Shown here: positions 7,560 to 15,260 of the stretch, piece by piece
Position numbering within the stretch: the first letter of the stretch is position 1
How the letters are laid out: the number at the start of each line of letters is the position of its first letter
Source: Chloroflexota bacterium
GTDB lineage: Bacteria; Chloroflexota; Anaerolineae; Anaerolineales; Anaerolineaceae
Assembly: GCA_029561345.1 (NCBI GenBank)
Contig: JAKQJC010000064.1
Coordinates: forward strand, 62,001 to 126,000
Direction: 5' to 3'
Length of the DNA: 64,000 nt
Translations under genes and position numbers: made by a program
The notes under the pieces: model-generated
Told to the model about the DNA's origin: nothing
The model's input: only the letters and a program-made list of their open reading frames with translations
Database searches by the model: none

Positions 7560-8867
7560 TCAGGCCTCGCTGCCGAACCATTTTGCCGGCAGGTGCGGCC
7601 GGTTGATCTCCAGCATTTCCTCAAGCAGGGCTTTGGCCTTGCGCGGGCCCGGTCCAAGCGGGTGCGCCACCAGGGCCTCGTAGGCCAGGGCGCGGTCGCA
7701 GGTGACTGCCGCCCGCGCGGTCAGCAGTTCGTAAGCCTTCACCTGTGAAAGCAGGCCAAAGCAGGAAAGCGGCAGCGGCTCGGCCGGCAGCGGCTGAATG
7801 CCCGCCCGGCTCACGCGGCAGGGCAGTTCCATCACCCACTCTTTGGGGTAACCAGGCACCGCTCCGCCCTGCACGGTGTTGCAGATATGCACTTCGCCCA
7901 AATCGTTGTAATGGGCGTTCAAAAGCTGGGTCGCCACCGTGGAATAATAGGCCCCGCCGCGTTTCATCATATCGGCTGGCGCTTCTTTCAGGTTCGGGTC
8001 GGCATATTCCTGCAGCAGCACCTTTTCCACCTCAATCACCGTATCGGCGCGCGAGGGCGGCCAGGCTGATTGCAGTTCCACCTTGTGGGCGGTGTCGTAA
8101 TAGTAGCCCAGGTAGTAGTTGGGGATCACCTTCAAAGTTTCCACCAGGGTGGGGTCAAATTCAGGTTCATCTTCTTCGCGCAGTTCCTTCACCACCTCCT
8201 GAATCACTTCAGGCCACACATCGTGATCATCCACGCGCAGGCCGCGGTGCCAGCTCAGATGGTTCAGGCCCAGGGTCACCAGGTCGGTGCTCTCAGGGTC
8301 CACCTTCAGCCCGCTGGCACGTTCATAGAGGCCCAGCAGGAACATCTTGGCCGTGATCGGCACATTGCACACACCCACCGCCGGCACATCCGGGGCGAAC
8401 ATTGACAGCGCCTGGGTCACCAGGCCGGCCGGGTTGGTGAAGTTCACCAGCATGGCGCCAGGGGCGGCCAGTTCGCGCATATCCGCGGCAATCTGCAAAA
8501 TCACCGGCACCGTGCGCAGCGCCTTGGCCATGCCGCCCACGCCGGTGGTTTCCTGCCCCACCAGGCCGTAGCGCAGGCCCAGGTATTCATCCTCGCGCCG
8601 CGCAGGCATCTGCCCCACGCGCAGCTGCGTGGTCACATAGCTGGCGCCCGCCACAGCGGCGCGCCGGTCGGTGCTCAGCACCACTTTGAAAGGGGAACCC
8701 TTGGCTTCCACCATGCGGCGGGCAAAGCCGCCCACAATGTTCAGCCGGGCTTCGTCCACGTCCATCAGCCACAGCTCGGTGACCGGGAACTGTTTCACGC
8801 GGTCCAGGAAACCATTCACAAGTTCAGGGGTGTAGGTGGATCCGCCACCCATCACGGTTACTTTCAT
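7560..8867 (-). CDS. Glycoside hydrolase family 4 (6-phospho-beta-glucosidase/LicH-like)
   Basis: GH4 enzymes cleave glycosides by an NAD+ and Mn2+ dependent oxidation-elimination route. The 435-aa product has the N-terminal Rossmann motif GGGSTYTPELV (7-17), VNFTNPAG (141-148), CNVP with Mn ligand Cys167, and LNHLSW with Mn ligand His203. The closest general pattern is the CelF/LicH/ChbF branch, which act on 6-phosphorylated disaccharides. No PTS gene is present in the operon, and uptake is by an ABC transporter, so either the adjacent kinase supplies the phosphate or this member uses unphosphorylated sugar. Start ATG 8867 has AGGAGC upstream; permease stop is 12 nt away. Confidence 0.93.
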   Translation of the reverse strand: MKVTVMGGGSTYTPELVNGFLDRVKQFPVTELWLMDVDEARLNIVGGFARRMVEAKGSPFKVVLSTDRRAAVAGASYVTTQLRVGQMPARREDEYLGLRYGLVGQETTGVGGMAKALRTVPVILQIAADMRELAAPGAMLVNFTNPAGLVTQALSMFAPDVPAVGVCNVPITAKMFLLGLYERASGLKVDPESTDLVTLGLNHLSWHRGLRVDDHDVWPEVIQEVVKELREEDEPEFDPTLVETLKVIPNYYLGYYYDTAHKVELQSAWPPSRADTVIEVEKVLLQEYADPNLKEAPADMMKRGGAYYSTVATQLLNAHYNDLGEVHICNTVQGGAVPGYPKEWVMELPCRVSRAGIQPLPAEPLPLSCFGLLSQVKAYELLTARAAVTCDRALAYEALVAHPLGPGPRKAKALLEEMLEINRPHLPAKWFGSEA

Positions 8868-8878
8868 CAGGCACGCTC

Positions 8879-9922
8879 CTATTTTTCAACACCCGTCACA
8901 ACCACGCCCTGCATGAAGAAGCGCTGGCAGAACAGGAAGATCACCAGAGGAATGGCCATCGTCATCAGGGTTGCCGCCTGGATGAGGGATGGATTGGTGT
9001 AGTGAATGCCGTTGAAGCGCGAAAGGCCGACGGCAATGGGCTGCAGTTCAGGCTTGGTCGAAAGGTAGATCAATGGGCCAAAGTAGTCATTCCAGGCATA
9101 GACAATGTGGAAGATGGCCACCGAGATCACCACCGGCCACGACTGCGGCAGGATGATCGAGAAAAGAATGCGCAGCGGTCCGGCGCCGTCAATCATGGCG
9201 GCTTCGTCCATTTCGCGCGGAATGGTCAGGAAATACTGCCGCAGCAGAAACACATCATAGGCGTTGGCAAAGAAGGTCGGCACCAGCAGCGGCAGCCAGG
9301 TGCCCACCCAGCCGATCTTCGCAAAAACGGTGTAGGTCGGAATGAGAGTGACCGAGCCGGGCAGGAAGATGGTGGAAATGAGCAGGGTGAAGAGGAAACC
9401 CTTGCCAGGAATGCGGAAGCGTGCAAACCCGTAAGCCACCAGGATGCAGGAAGCCAGCGTGCCGGTGGTGCTGATGATGGCGATGGCAATGGTATTATAT
9501 AGCAGGCGCGGGAAATCAATCAACCGCCACACCTCGCCAAAGTTATCCCAGGCGGGCGAAAACTGCCACGAGCGCTGCAGGGTGCGCCAGGCGCCTTTCC
9601 AGACGATTTGTTCGCTCGGATTGGCCGGGTTGAGGAAGATGCTTTCTTCGCGGCCCTTCTTGTAGAGGGCCAGATCACGGTTGCCCGATTCGGTGGGCAC
9701 CGTGTAAATATCATAGTCCTTGCCCTCATAATTCAGCACGGCCGGTTTGGCCGGCCACACCGGCGAGCCGGTGGCCATTACCTGTTCGGGGGTCTTGAGG
9801 GCGGTGGTCACTACGCGCAGCATGGGTGATAAAAACGCCAGCAGGATGATGAGGGTGCCAAAGGTGCCGAAAAAGGAACGGCCAGTTTCGCGGAAATTGC
9901 GGCGGGAAAATAAATTGGACAT
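8879..9922 (-). CDS. Carbohydrate ABC transporter permease, MalG type
   Basis: Inner-membrane permease of a CUT1-class sugar importer. The 347-aa product has six predicted helices and the cytoplasmic EAA loop (EMDEAAMIDGAGPLRILFSI), which contacts the ATPase. Between helices 1 and 2 (about residues 55-120) lies an extra hydrophilic extracytoplasmic insert, explaining the length over the usual 280 aa. The gene follows the other permease by 11 nt. No ATPase gene is in the operon, so a shared MsiK/MalK-like ATPase encoded elsewhere is expected. Confidence 0.93.
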   Translation of the reverse strand: MSNLFSRRNFRETGRSFFGTFGTLIILLAFLSPMLRVVTTALKTPEQVMATGSPVWPAKPAVLNYEGKDYDIYTVPTESGNRDLALYKKGREESIFLNPANPSEQIVWKGAWRTLQRSWQFSPAWDNFGEVWRLIDFPRLLYNTIAIAIISTTGTLASCILVAYGFARFRIPGKGFLFTLLISTIFLPGSVTLIPTYTVFAKIGWVGTWLPLLVPTFFANAYDVFLLRQYFLTIPREMDEAAMIDGAGPLRILFSIILPQSWPVVISVAIFHIVYAWNDYFGPLIYLSTKPELQPIAVGLSRFNGIHYTNPSLIQAATLMTMAIPLVIFLFCQRFFMQGVVVTGVEK

Positions 9923-9933
9923 GGCTGTTCCTC

Positions 9934-10878
9934 CTACTGCCGGCCTTCACCAGCGTAATAAACCCAGTATTTGGAGGTGCGGAAAAGCACCACAGTGACC
10001 ACCAGAACCACCAGGAACAGGAACCAGGCCATGGTTGCGCCGTAGGACATGTTCTGGAAGGTGAAGAAGGTCTTGTACAGATAAAGGTTGAAGAACATGG
10101 TCTGGCCGCCCGGAGCGCCCGTGCCGTTGTTCAACACCAGCGGAACCATGAAATATTGGAACACCCCCACCACGCCGAGGGTCAGGCTGTAGAAAATGAC
10201 CGGGGAAATCATCGGAATGGTGACGTTGAACAGGGTGGCCCACCAGCCGGCGCCGTCCACCTGGGCGGCATCATAAAGCTCGGTGGGAATGCCCTGCAGG
10301 CCGGCCAGGTTGATCAGCATGGCATTGCCCACACCCCACAGCCCCATGATGACCAGCGAAGGGTAAATCCAGTTGATATCGTTGGTCCAGTAAGGCGGGT
10401 TCTGCACGCCCAGCATGCGCAAAATTTCGTTGAACCAGCCGTTTTCATAGTTCATCATGCCGCCCCAGGCGAACACACCCGCCACAAAGGGAATGACAAA
10501 GGGCATGTAGAACATGGTGCGGAAGAAGGATTTGCCGCGCACGTACTTGTTGTTGAGGATCAGGGCCAGGGCAAACGGCAGGATCAGGCCCACCGGCAGC
10601 GAGATGGCGCCGAATTTCAAGGTCACCAGCAGCGACTGCCAGACCTGGGCATCTTTGAAAAGAGTCAGGTAATTATCCAGCCCTACAAAGCGCAGCGGCT
10701 CTTCCTGGGTGAGGGTGACATTCGTGAACGTGAAGCCCAGCGTTGCAATCATCGGAGCAAGGGTAAAGATCAGGAAACCAATAATCCAGGGCGAGAGAAA
10801 AAGCAAGCCCCAGAGGGCTTCGTTACGTGACAGCGGGGACCGCCAGGCATCCAAAAATTTTTTAATCGATTTGTTCAT
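9934..10878 (-). CDS. Carbohydrate ABC transporter permease, MalF/UgpA type
   Basis: Partner permease of the CUT1 importer. The 314-aa product has six membrane helices, starting around residues 22-42, and an EAA loop (PTELYDAAQVDGAGWWATLFNV) before helix 5. The ATG at 10878 has GAGGAGG 5 nt upstream. It is separated from the binding-protein gene by 94 nt containing an 11-bp hairpin, an arrangement that usually lets the binding protein be made in excess over the permeases. Confidence 0.93.
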   Translation of the reverse strand: MNKSIKKFLDAWRSPLSRNEALWGLLFLSPWIIGFLIFTLAPMIATLGFTFTNVTLTQEEPLRFVGLDNYLTLFKDAQVWQSLLVTLKFGAISLPVGLILPFALALILNNKYVRGKSFFRTMFYMPFVIPFVAGVFAWGGMMNYENGWFNEILRMLGVQNPPYWTNDINWIYPSLVIMGLWGVGNAMLINLAGLQGIPTELYDAAQVDGAGWWATLFNVTIPMISPVIFYSLTLGVVGVFQYFMVPLVLNNGTGAPGGQTMFFNLYLYKTFFTFQNMSYGATMAWFLFLVVLVVTVVLFRTSKYWVYYAGEGRQ

Positions 10879-10918
10879 GAGACCTCCTCACCGGTATCCT
10901 TTCATGTCCCTTCTCAAA

Positions 10919-10947
10919 CCCTCCCCCACTTTGCGGGTGGGGGAGGG
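10919..10947 (-). other. Intercistronic hairpin between binding-protein and permease genes
   Basis: CCCTCCCCCAC (10919-10929) and GTGGGGGAGGG (10937-10947) form a perfect 11-bp GC-rich stem with a 7-nt loop and no U-run. It probably protects the 3' end of the upstream binding-protein message or attenuates the downstream genes. Confidence 0.6.
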
Positions 10948-10972
10948 AGAAGAGAGAGAGAACCTCGGAATG

Positions 10973-12454
10973 TTATTTGCTTTTGTCGAAGATCACCTGG
11001 AGTTCGGCTTTGAACTTGGCGATTTCATCGTCCACATTCAAGCCTTCGGTGGTCATCAACAGCGACAGGAACTTGCCGGTATAGTCGAAGGCTTCGTTGT
11101 AATTGGGCATATAACCTTCGAAGGAGGGATTGTCGGCGTAAGCGATGCCATCAATGGCAACCTGCCAATCAACCTTCTGGGGGAACTGTTCGTCCTTGGT
11201 CTTGAAGAAGGCAGCCTGGTCAGCCGTGCGAGCAGGCATGCCGCCATAGACACCGAGCAGATCGAGGGAGGCGTCGCCGATGAGGTAGGTCAGGACTTCG
11301 AAGGCCTCTTTGGGGTGCTTGGTGGCTTTCATAATGCGGAAGGTATCAGCATTGAAGTTGGCGGTGACTTTGCCTTTGTAAGAAGGCACCACGCCTATGT
11401 CCCAGTTCTGGCCGGCATCGGCCACGCAGCAGGTGTACCACAGGTGGGTGAGGGCCATGGCGGCCTTGCCCGAATTGAAGGGATTGCCGGAACCCAGTTC
11501 AGCACTTTCGCGGGCGGCCTGGTTGGGGATGAAATGATCAGTCCAAACGCCAGCGTAAACCCACTTCCAGGCAGCAGCCCAGGCTTCGGGGATGTTGGCG
11601 GTCTTGCCGTCATCAGCCACCAGGCTGCCAGCAGCAAAGTAGGAACCAATGGCGCGCAGGTCCTGGTACTGGGGTTCGTAACCGTACTGGACAATGCTCT
11701 TGGGATCGAAAGCAGGATCGGTGGCGTCTTTGCCGTTGGCATCAACGGTCAGCTTGAGGGCAACCTTGCGGAAGGTGTCGTAGTTCCATTCTTCTTCGGT
11801 GCCATCCGGCCACTTGTATTTTTCGCCGTATTTGTGAGGGGGGTAATTCAGGCCAGCTTCATCAAAGAGCTCGCGCTGGTAGTAGACCATCGAGGGGAAG
11901 ATGGCGAAGGGCAGACCAATCTGGCCCTGGCCGCCAACCTTGTAGAAGTTCACCGCGCCCTCATCGAACTGGGTCAGGTCGTATTTGCTTTCTTCAATCA
12001 GAGAGGTGAGATCCAGCCACTGGCCGTGGAAGGCTTCGGCGCCGGAAACGCCCACAGGCCCCACAATGTCCGGGGGATTGCCAGAGGCAAGTTCGGTGGA
12101 CAGGGTGTCGCGGGCGGCATTGTAGTTCACCACTTCCATGACGAGTTTGATGTTGGGGTGGGTGGCGTTGAATTTTTCAACAACCTTGTTTTCAACTTCC
12201 AGCTGGGCCGGATCGGTGCCGGTGCCCAGGCCCACAAACCAGCGGATTTCAACGACATCGGGGTTGCTGACTTCGGGGGCTTTGGTGGGTTCAGCGGCGG
12301 GGGCATCGGTGGGTTTGGCTTCGGGAGCCTTGGTGGGTTCGGCCGCCACAGGTTCAGCAGCCTTGGTGGGGGCAGCCGTGGGGCTCTGGCAGGCGGCCAG
12401 AAGCATGGAAAGGATGACCACAACAACGGTCAGACGGAAAAACGGGTGTTTCAT
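10973..12454 (-). CDS. Sugar ABC transporter substrate-binding lipoprotein
   Basis: Captures an oligosaccharide at the outer face of the membrane and hands it to the two downstream permeases. The 493-aa product has a signal peptide with lipobox LLAAC (Cys22), an Ala/Pro/Thr/Glu linker to about residue 65, and an SBP_bac_1 (family 1) fold: VEIRWFVGLG near residue 72, VEKFNATHPNIKLVMEVV, and a C-terminal helix ending in DKSK. The start ATG 12454 has AAGGAG upstream. It is the first gene of the operon directly behind the promoter with tandem operators, so it is likely the most highly induced product. Specificity for chitooligosaccharides is inferred from the operon. Confidence 0.93.
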   Translation of the reverse strand: MKHPFFRLTVVVVILSMLLAACQSPTAAPTKAAEPVAAEPTKAPEAKPTDAPAAEPTKAPEVSNPDVVEIRWFVGLGTGTDPAQLEVENKVVEKFNATHPNIKLVMEVVNYNAARDTLSTELASGNPPDIVGPVGVSGAEAFHGQWLDLTSLIEESKYDLTQFDEGAVNFYKVGGQGQIGLPFAIFPSMVYYQRELFDEAGLNYPPHKYGEKYKWPDGTEEEWNYDTFRKVALKLTVDANGKDATDPAFDPKSIVQYGYEPQYQDLRAIGSYFAAGSLVADDGKTANIPEAWAAAWKWVYAGVWTDHFIPNQAARESAELGSGNPFNSGKAAMALTHLWYTCCVADAGQNWDIGVVPSYKGKVTANFNADTFRIMKATKHPKEAFEVLTYLIGDASLDLLGVYGGMPARTADQAAFFKTKDEQFPQKVDWQVAIDGIAYADNPSFEGYMPNYNEAFDYTGKFLSLLMTTEGLNVDDEIAKFKAELQVIFDKSK

Positions 12455-12489
12455 GGGCGAGACTCTCCTTGTTGAGTTGAAAAAGAAGT

Positions 12490-12514
12490 GTAACCGGTTA
12501 CTGTAACCGGTTAC
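12490..12514 (-). promoter_or_regulatory. Two tandem LacI-family-type operator palindromes
   Basis: GTAACCGGTTAC occurs twice, at 12490-12501 and 12503-12514, separated by one base. Each is a perfect 12-bp palindrome with the central CG typical of LacI/GalR operators. The copies lie immediately downstream of the -10 box, over the expected start point, so binding should repress. No LacI-type regulator is encoded in the window. Confidence 0.8.
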
Positions 12515-12543
12515 AGTATAGCACGCCTGAAAATGAATGTCAA
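12515..12543 (-). promoter_or_regulatory. Near-consensus sigma70 promoter of the amino-sugar operon
   Basis: On the minus strand TTGACA (12538-12543), a 17-bp spacer and TATACT (12515-12520) precede the operator pair and the binding-protein gene by about 60 nt. Such a strong core promoter combined with operators suggests tight repression and high induced output. Confidence 0.85.
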
Positions 12544-12555
12544 GATGTTAAAATC

Positions 12556-12594
12556 AAAAAACGCCCCCGATTCGCCAAATTGGGTGCGTTTTTT
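12556..12594 (-). terminator. Intrinsic terminator of the nurA-herA-sbcC operon
   Basis: AAAAAACGC(C)CCC pairs with GGG(T)GCGTTTTTT across a 13-nt loop, and on the minus strand the stem is followed by a T-run. It lies about 95 nt after the sbcC stop and insulates the amino-sugar promoter downstream. Confidence 0.7.
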
Positions 12595-12689
12595 CCTTCC
12601 CCTGCCCGGCTTTCAGTTTCTTCCTTTGCGCCCTTCGTGTCCTTTGCGGTAAATCAAACGACAAAAAAGCGCACGCTTTCCCCGCTGCC

Positions 12690-15260
12690 TCACACCACCC
12701 GCACGCTCGATCCGGTGGGCGTCTTTTCCACCTCAATGCGCGTGGGGAAGGCTTCCTTCAGCTCGTCCAGGTGGGTGATCACCAGAATTTTAGCAAAATC
12801 GCCCTGCACCGTGCTGATGGCTTCCACCAGGCGCTGCCGGCCCAGGGCATCCTGGCTGCCGAAGCCTTCGTCAATCACCAGGGTTTGCAGGCGCGCCCCG
12901 GCGCGCTGCGCCAGCACCCGCGAAAGCGCCAGCCGGATGGCAAAATTGACCCGGAAGGCCTCGCCCCCTGAAAACATTTCATAATCGCGTGTGCCGTTTT
13001 CATCGCTGATCAGAATATCCAGCGTTTCTTTTTTATCTTCGCGGTTCTTGTCCTTGTAATCCTTCTGCGTGGCAAAGCGCACCGACATGCTTCCCCCGCT
13101 CAGGCGGTCCAGCAGTTCGTTGGCCTGCACTTCAATTTCCGGCAGGGCCTGCTCAATCAGCAAAGCCGGCACGCCGTCCTTGCTGAAGGCGCGTTCCAGC
13201 ATCTTGCAGCGCATCACCAGGCGGTTCAGCCCTTCGGTTTGCCCGCGCAGGTCGTCCAGACGCGCGTTGAGCTGCGCCAGCACTTCCACCTTCTGGCGCG
13301 CCCCGCCCAGGGCCATGCGCTGGCGGTTTTCCTGCTCCTGCAGGGCATAAAGCTGCTGCTCGGCCTGGTTCAGGTCAGGCATGGCCGCTGCCGCGCGGAA
13401 AGCTTCCTCGGCCTGCCGGTAAGCTGCTTCGGCGCGTTCCTTTTCGGCGCTCTGGGCCTCGCGCTGCGTCCGCAGGCCGGCCACCTCGCGCTCCAGCGGG
13501 GTCAGCGCCGAGCGGGCTGCCTCCAGGTCGCGCAGTTCAGCCTCGGCACTGCGCCCGGCCAGTTCCATCTGACGCGCGGCTTCATGGGCCGCCGCGTCAT
13601 ATCCCAGCGCCAGCAGTTGCGCATCCAGCGCAGCGATCTGCTCCTGGATTTCCGGCTCCACCGCATTTTCCGCCAGGCGGCGTTCCAACTCGGCCAGGCG
13701 CGGCGCCCCCCCGGCCTGCCATTCCTCCACCGTGCGCCGCTGCTGCGTCATCACCAGGCTGAGCTGCCCCTCGGCTCGCTCCTGGCGGCGCAGTTCGTTT
13801 TCCACGGCCGCCAGCGCGGCCAGTGCCTGCTCGCAAGCCTTCGCCTGCTCCTGCAGCTCGCCCAGGCGCGCCTGGTTGGCGCGGTAGCGGTCGCCGCGCT
13901 GCTGCCCGGCCTGGTTCAGTTCCTCCTGCAAACGGCCAATATCCTCAACTGCCAGGGGCCGCCCGCACACGGGGCAGTCGCCCACCCCGGCCTCGGTCAC
14001 CCGGTCCAGGCGGCGGCGCAGTTCGTCCATCTCTTCGCGCAGACGCTGGTTTTCGGCCTTTAATTCAGCCTGCGCCTGGTGCGTCTCGCGCAGGGCGTTT
14101 TCGTGCTGCTCTTTTTCCTGCATGCGCTCGCGCAGCCCGCTCAATTCAGCTTCCAATGTCTGCAGGCGCGCGGCGGCGCTTTCCGCCTCGCGTTCAGCCA
14201 GTCCGGCGGCGGCCTGCTCCTTTTGCAGGCTCAGGCGCTCCTGCTCCAGCCGCGAACGGGCGGTTTCCACCGCCAGCACCCAGCCGGCGCGCGCCTGGTC
14301 GTGTTCGTGAAACTGCTGCGCCAGGCTGTCCCAGCGCTGCAGGGCTTCGCGCGCTGCCTGCCAGTTCTGATAAGCGGCCTCAATCTCAGCGGCATGCGCC
14401 AGGCGCGCCGCCGTGACGGTCATCTCTGCCTCGCGCGCCGCCAGCAGCTGCGCCGTGCGGTCCAGGGTCAGGCTGGCGCCTTCATAAGCCGCGCGCAGGG
14501 TATCCACCATGCGCTTTTGCTCGGCCAGGGCTGCCGCCAGGCGCCGCAGGTTATCCACCAGCTCGCCTTGCGTCCGGCGCGCCCCCGCCAGGCGTTCCAC
14601 CTCGGCTTCCAGTTCGGCCAGGCGGGCGCGGCGCTGCGGGGCTTCTTCCAGCTCGGCGCGGATTTCGCGGGCCTGCCCGTCGAGGCTGGCGATGCTGTTT
14701 TCAGCGCCTTTGCGCTTCTGCGCCGCCCGCTCTCGGTAATCTTCCCAGGCATCCAGCCCCAGAATGCTCGATAAAATGCGTTTGCGGTCGCCGGGGCGCT
14801 GCTGCGAAAACTGGTCGGCCCGCCCCTGCAGAAAGAACGACGCATTGATGAAGGTGTCGTAATCCATGTGCAGAATATGCTGGATGCGCGCCTCGGTGTC
14901 GCGCAGCGACTTTTCCGTCAGGCTCTTCCAGCCCGCTGCCTGCCCATCCGCAGATTGGGTCTGCACCATGAATTCCAGCAGGCCGGTCTTGTCGCGCGGC
15001 TTGGCGCGCACAATGCGGTAGGTGTTGTTCTCATACTCAAAATCGAAGGTCACCTCGGCGGTTTTGGCCCGTGCGTTGATCACCGAATCGTCGCGCTTGC
15101 GCGCCTGTCCAAACAGCGCCCAGGTGATGGCATCGAGCAGCGAAGATTTGCCCGCCCCGTTGTGACCGGAAATGCAGGCCAGGTTGAAACCCGAAAAATC
15201 CAGCTCGACCGCCTCCTGGTACGAAAGAAAACCCTTCAACCGCAGGTGCAGCGGAATCAT
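12690..15260 (-). CDS. sbcC: SbcC/Rad50-type SMC-like ATPase
   Basis: ATPase subunit of the DNA end-processing complex. The 856-aa product has the N-terminal lobe with Walker A GHNGAGKSS (residues 33-41), long coiled coils interrupted by a zinc hook CPVC (Cys429 and Cys432), the signature MFSGGEAFR and Walker B TLVIDEGFGSQD. Length is somewhat short of E. coli SbcC (1048) but close to archaeal Rad50. Its start overlaps the herA stop as ATGA (15257-15260). No Mre11/SbcD nuclease is beside it, unusual for this cluster. Confidence 0.95.
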   Translation of the reverse strand: MIPLHLRLKGFLSYQEAVELDFSGFNLACISGHNGAGKSSLLDAITWALFGQARKRDDSVINARAKTAEVTFDFEYENNTYRIVRAKPRDKTGLLEFMVQTQSADGQAAGWKSLTEKSLRDTEARIQHILHMDYDTFINASFFLQGRADQFSQQRPGDRKRILSSILGLDAWEDYRERAAQKRKGAENSIASLDGQAREIRAELEEAPQRRARLAELEAEVERLAGARRTQGELVDNLRRLAAALAEQKRMVDTLRAAYEGASLTLDRTAQLLAAREAEMTVTAARLAHAAEIEAAYQNWQAAREALQRWDSLAQQFHEHDQARAGWVLAVETARSRLEQERLSLQKEQAAAGLAEREAESAAARLQTLEAELSGLRERMQEKEQHENALRETHQAQAELKAENQRLREEMDELRRRLDRVTEAGVGDCPVCGRPLAVEDIGRLQEELNQAGQQRGDRYRANQARLGELQEQAKACEQALAALAAVENELRRQERAEGQLSLVMTQQRRTVEEWQAGGAPRLAELERRLAENAVEPEIQEQIAALDAQLLALGYDAAAHEAARQMELAGRSAEAELRDLEAARSALTPLEREVAGLRTQREAQSAEKERAEAAYRQAEEAFRAAAAMPDLNQAEQQLYALQEQENRQRMALGGARQKVEVLAQLNARLDDLRGQTEGLNRLVMRCKMLERAFSKDGVPALLIEQALPEIEVQANELLDRLSGGSMSVRFATQKDYKDKNREDKKETLDILISDENGTRDYEMFSGGEAFRVNFAIRLALSRVLAQRAGARLQTLVIDEGFGSQDALGRQRLVEAISTVQGDFAKILVITHLDELKEAFPTRIEVEKTPTGSSVRVV

